Source: Ramlibacter alkalitolerans
Lineage (GTDB): Bacteria > Pseudomonadota > Gammaproteobacteria > Burkholderiales > Burkholderiaceae_C
Length of the DNA: 64,000 bases
Assembly (NCBI RefSeq): GCF_016722765.1
Contig: NZ_JAEQND010000007.1
Coordinates: 248,001-312,000, forward strand
Direction: 5' to 3'
The translations under genes were made by a program, and so were the position numbers. Below are positions 61,068 to 64,000 of this stretch, piece after piece. The notes under the pieces were generated by a model that did no database searches, was not told the origin of the DNA, and saw nothing but the letters and a program-made list of their open reading frames with translations. Numbering within the stretch: position 1 is the stretch's first letter; the number at the start of each line of letters is the position of its first letter.

Positions 61068-61382
61068 ATGAAACAGACCCGCGCCATCGCCCTCGCGATC
61101 CTCACCGGCCTCACGCTCGTCACCAGCGGCTGCGCCGTCATGCGTGGCCAGGAAACGGTCGGCAACTACGTCGACGACAAGACGATCACCACCGCCGTCA
61201 AGGCGAAGCTGATCGAGGATAAGACCACCGGCGGGCTGTCGATCAACGTCGACACGCTCAATGGCGAAGTGGCCCTGTCCGGCTTTGCCAAGTCGCAGCT
61301 GGAGAAGGACCAGGCCGGCCGCATCGCCGCCGCCACCAAGGGCGTGCGCGCCGTGCGCAACAACCTCGTCGTGCGTCCTTGA
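61068..61382 (+). CDS. BON-domain lipoprotein
   Basis: 104 residues. The lipoprotein signal AIALAILTGLTLVTSGC has the lipobox VTSGC. The BON domain follows: ITTAVKAKLIEDKTTGGLSI, then NVDTLNGEVALSGFAKSQLE and the end GVRAVRNNLVVRP. BON domains bind phospholipid in OsmY-type periplasmic proteins; the protein is likely stress related. It has GGAAGGGAG upstream of ATG. Confidence 0.9.
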   Translation: MKQTRAIALAILTGLTLVTSGCAVMRGQETVGNYVDDKTITTAVKAKLIEDKTTGGLSINVDTLNGEVALSGFAKSQLEKDQAGRIAAATKGVRAVRNNLVVRP

Positions 61383-61490
61383 TCCCGGCCCGCGGGCGGC
61401 ACCGGCCCGCCCGCGTCGTCCGGTGCCGACCTTGAAGGGGGCAGGCCGCCTGCGGGCGCGCCTGCCTTTCTTGTCTGCGGGGGACTCCAC

Positions 61491-62633
61491 ATGAAAACAT
61501 TCCACTGCCAGTTCTGCGGGCACCCCCTGTTCTTCGAGAACGTGCAGTGCTTGCAGTGCGGCAGCGCGCTGGCCTTCCTGCCCGATCGCCTGAACATGGT
61601 CGCCATCGAGGAAGCTCCGGACGGCCAGGAAGGCCTGTGGCGCCCGCGCTCGCGCGGCCGGAAGGCCTCCGACCTGCGCTACCGCCTGTGCCACAACCAC
61701 ACCACGCAGAACGCCTGCAACTTCGCCGTCCCGGCGCAGGACCCGAATCGCCTGTGCGTCTCGTGCCGGCTCACGCGCGTGCTGCCGGATCTCTCCGTGC
61801 CGGCGAACCCGCTGCGCTGGTACCGGCTCGAAGTCGCCAAGCGCCGGCTGTTCTACGCGCTGGCCAAGCTGGGGCTGGTGGCGACGAACCCGCCGGAGGG
61901 CGGCGCCGACGGCCCGATCTTCGAATTCCTGGCCGACCTGCCGGGCCAGCCGGTGATGACGGGGCACGCGCAGGGCGTGATCACGCTCAACGTGGCCGAG
62001 GCCGACGACGCCGAGCGCGTGCGCCGGCGCGAGGAGATGCACGAGCCGTATCGCACCCTCCTCGGCCACCTGCGCCACGAGTCCGGCCACTACTACTGGG
62101 ACCGCCTGATCGACGAGGGCGGCCGCACCGAGAGCTTCCGCAAGGTGTTCGGCGACGAGCAGCAGGACTACCAGGCGGCGCTGCAGGCCCATTACGCACG
62201 CGGCGGCACGGTGCCGGACTGGCAGGACAGCTTCGTGAGCGAGTACGCCACCGCGCATCCCTGGGAGGACTGGGCCGAGACCTGGGCCCACTACCTGCAC
62301 ATGGTGGACCTGCTGGAGACCGCCGCCTCGTACAACACGCGGCTGCGCATCCCGGGGCAGGACGTCGAGGTCGAGGAGGTCGTGAACCCGCTGGAAACGG
62401 GACACCCCGATTTCGATTCGCTGGTGGAGCAGTGGGTGCCGCTCACGCTGCTGGTCAACAGCCTCAATCGCAGCCTGGGCCAGGAAGACGCCTATCCGTT
62501 CGCGCTCTCCCCCGGCGCGCTGGACAAGCTGCGCTACGTGCACGACGTGATCAGCGAAACGCGCTCGCGCACGCCGGCGCAGGGCGCGCAGCCGCAGCAG
62601 GACAAGGGAAAGACGGAGTCGCCCCCGGCGTGA
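61491..62633 (+). CDS. Putative zinc-binding metallopeptidase with zinc ribbon
   Basis: 380 residues. N-terminal zinc ribbon with Cys6, Cys9, Cys20 and Cys23 (CQFCG, CLQCGS), then CHNHTTQNACNF and CVSCRL, more zinc-binding residues. The peptidase motif is HESGHYYWDRLID (His196, Glu197, His200). The family, zinc-peptidase-like of unknown substrate, is common in alpha- and beta-proteobacteria. There is no signal peptide, so it is cytoplasmic. It lies between two BON genes. Confidence 0.85.
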   Translation: MKTFHCQFCGHPLFFENVQCLQCGSALAFLPDRLNMVAIEEAPDGQEGLWRPRSRGRKASDLRYRLCHNHTTQNACNFAVPAQDPNRLCVSCRLTRVLPDLSVPANPLRWYRLEVAKRRLFYALAKLGLVATNPPEGGADGPIFEFLADLPGQPVMTGHAQGVITLNVAEADDAERVRRREEMHEPYRTLLGHLRHESGHYYWDRLIDEGGRTESFRKVFGDEQQDYQAALQAHYARGGTVPDWQDSFVSEYATAHPWEDWAETWAHYLHMVDLLETAASYNTRLRIPGQDVEVEEVVNPLETGHPDFDSLVEQWVPLTLLVNSLNRSLGQEDAYPFALSPGALDKLRYVHDVISETRSRTPAQGAQPQQDKGKTESPPA

Positions 62634-62677
62634 AGCGCTGGTGTGCGCTGCGCGCAGACCAGCCTACGCCGCCCCGA

Positions 62678-63118
62678 TCACCCCAGCGTGAGCAGGTTGT
62701 CCACCGTCTTCACGCCGGCCACGCCGCGCGCCAGCTGCCCCGCGCGATCGCGCGCGGCGGGGTCCGGCGCCCGGCCCACCAGCGTCACCGTCCCGTCGCG
62801 GCTGTGCACGTCGATCTTCATCGCCGCCAGGTCGGGATCGTTCGCCAGCGAGGACTGCACGTCCGACGCGATCTTCGCATCCGCATCCTCCGTCCGGGCC
62901 GACTGCTCCGCCGCGGCCCCCATCGTGGAAGTGTTGTTCTCGACGCCCTGCGCCTGGTTTTCTTCCTTCGCGCCCTCCATCCCCTGGCGGTTGATCTCGA
63001 CGCTGGCCTGCTCGGGCTGCGGCATCTCGGTGTTCTCCACCCGATCGCCACAGGCCGCCAGCGCCAGCAGCATGACCATCCCGGCGGCGGTGGCCGGCCT
63101 CTTCCATCCCATGTTCAT
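62678..63118 (-). CDS. BON-domain lipoprotein, second copy
   Basis: 146 residues. The signal ATAAGMVMLLALAACGDRVE has a lipobox (LAAC). A Gln/Glu-rich linker precedes the BON domain: IASDVQSSLANDPDLAAMKI, then DVHSRDGTVTLVGRAPDPAA and GVKTVDNLLTLG. It differs from the first BON gene in length and linker. ATG 63118 (MNMGWKRP) has GGGAG eight bases upstream. It faces the zinc peptidase gene and is on the opposite strand to the rest of the cluster. Confidence 0.86.
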   Translation of the reverse strand: MNMGWKRPATAAGMVMLLALAACGDRVENTEMPQPEQASVEINRQGMEGAKEENQAQGVENNTSTMGAAAEQSARTEDADAKIASDVQSSLANDPDLAAMKIDVHSRDGTVTLVGRAPDPAARDRAGQLARGVAGVKTVDNLLTLG

Positions 63119-63228
63119 TTCGTGCTCCCGACGACGTCCTTGACTGTCGCAGGCCAATGTACGAGGGGCGCCGCTGCGGCCGGGTCGGGTCGCGGAGGAT
63201 GCGGCTGTAGGAAGAAGGCAAGGTCTCG

Positions 63229-64000
63229 CTAGGCGCTTTCGTCGGCTTCCATGTCGCGCAGGATGCGCTCCAGCCTTGCGGCCAGCGTCTCGGTGCTCAG
63301 CTTCTCGCGGAAGCGCTCCACCATCAGCGGCAGGCTCATGGGGCTGGGGTGGCGCAGCGCAGCGAGCACCACCCTGCGGGTGCGCATGCGCTGCAGCGTC
63401 TCGGCCAGGCGGGACAGCTCCAGCTCCTGGCTCAGCACCTCGTTCTCGGCCTGGTTCAACAGCAGGTTGCCGGCGTCGTACTTGCGGAACACCTCGTAGA
63501 ACAGCGCACTGGAGGCCTGCAGCTGGCGCGCGCTCTTCGGCTGCCCGGGGTAGCCGCTGGAGACCAGCCCCGCGATGCGCGCGATCTCGCGAAAGCGCCG
63601 CTGCTTCAACTCGCCGGAGTTGAGCGATGCGAGCACGTCGTGCAGCAGGTCCTCCTCCGAGAAGATCAACTGGCTGGTGACGGGCTCGATGTCGAACGGT
63701 GCGGCGCTCACCAGCTCGAGGCCGTAGTCGTTGATCGACATGCTGAACGTGTTGGGCTGCTCGCGCGCCAGGCGCCAGGCGAGCAGGCTCGCCAGGCCCA
63801 GGTGCACGTTGCGGCCGGCGAACGGGTACACGTACAGGTGCTGGCCTTCGCGCGACTGGTAGGCTTCCACCAGCAGGGTGCCGGGCGTGGGGATCTGCGA
63901 CAGCCGCTGCTGCGTCTGCAGCATGGGCCGCGCGGCCTCCAGCTCGGGGCCTGCGAACTCCCCCCGCGCGGCGCCTTCCATCATCTCCAGCACGGCGTCG
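63229..64000 (-). CDS. Ligase-associated DEXH-box DNA helicase, C-terminal part
   Basis: Only about the last 257 residues are in the window; the gene continues past base 64000. Text such as IPTPGTLLVEAYQSREGQHL, YVYPFAGRNVHLGLASLLAW and FSMSINDYGLELVSAAPFDI matches the C-terminal domain of the Lhr-like helicase that occurs with an ATP-dependent DNA ligase and a metallo-beta-lactamase-fold exonuclease in bacterial DNA repair. Helicase motifs are outside the window. The gene is on the minus strand and ends 110 bases from the second BON gene. Confidence 0.85.
   Translation of the reverse strand, partial: DAVLEMMEGAARGEFAGPELEAARPMLQTQQRLSQIPTPGTLLVEAYQSREGQHLYVYPFAGRNVHLGLASLLAWRLAREQPNTFSMSINDYGLELVSAAPFDIEPVTSQLIFSEEDLLHDVLASLNSGELKQRRFREIARIAGLVSSGYPGQPKSARQLQASSALFYEVFRKYDAGNLLLNQAENEVLSQELELSRLAETLQRMRTRRVVLAALRHPSPMSLPLMVERFREKLSTETLAARLERILRDMEADESA

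Overview
The window is high-GC (roughly two thirds G+C or more) chromosomal DNA from a beta-proteobacterium. The gene set and neighbourhoods (gpsA-secB-grxC-rhodanese beside gpmA-ctpA-thiF; scpA beside a DUF3460 gene; a TAT-target/fdhABC formate dehydrogenase operon with DUF3305/DUF3306 partners; group II truncated globin) point to the order Burkholderiales, family Comamonadaceae. A Ramlibacter-like genus is my best guess, made from memory of gene order and not from any search. There are no rRNA genes and no intact phage or insertion sequence. One tRNA gene (Ser, anticodon CGA) is present.

Layout. 1-4.9 kb: the tail of a LutB-type lactate-utilisation protein, an unknown protein, a glycine-zipper protein and two consecutive PQQ-type sugar dehydrogenase beta-propellers. 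5.2-6.5 kb: a small patch of accessory DNA downstream of tRNA-Ser, holding a TumE/TumA-like toxin-antitoxin pair and a frameshifted helicase remnant. 6.6-18.7 kb: mostly housekeeping genes (serS, a PLP dehydratase, ispH-fkpB, radC-smr, an M48 protease with LemA, a truncated globin, an FtsX-type permease and a C13 peptidase). 18.7-30.7 kb: a complete respiratory formate dehydrogenase locus with fdhD, fdhC, a small lipoprotein, fdhB, a cysteine-type fdhA, a TAT-target peptide, a TorD-like chaperone, a large multi-cluster ferredoxin, DUF3306, DUF3305 and the Fe-S carrier apbC. 30.8-33.3 kb: metG and a small lipoprotein.

33.3-40.5 kb carries six overlapping genes of a membrane complex related to hydrogenase-4 and complex I (HyfI, G, F, E, C and B-like). 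The catalytic-subunit homologue has serines where NiFe enzymes have their N-terminal nickel-binding cysteines, and it also lacks the C-terminal pair. It is therefore probably an 'energy-converting hydrogenase related' (Ehr) complex rather than a hydrogenase. A SulP anion transporter gene diverges from it. This is my leading candidate for an incompletely described system.

42-56.5 kb: scpA, the de novo NAD genes nadB, nadA and nadC, thioesterase and thioredoxin-like genes, then gpsA-secB-grxC-rhodanese facing gpmA-ctpA-thiF. 56.9-63.1 kb: a signalling and envelope-stress-like block with a REC-only protein, a LuxR-type regulator divergent from a CHASE3 histidine kinase, and a run of small membrane or periplasmic proteins (DUF1328, ElaB/YqjD-like, YqjE-like, two BON proteins) around a zinc peptidase. 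The window ends inside a ligase-associated DEXH helicase gene.

At least four families of short palindromic repeats are scattered through the window. One lies inside two coding sequences in frame, and a 220-bp element bounded by inverted repeats fills one intergenic gap exactly.
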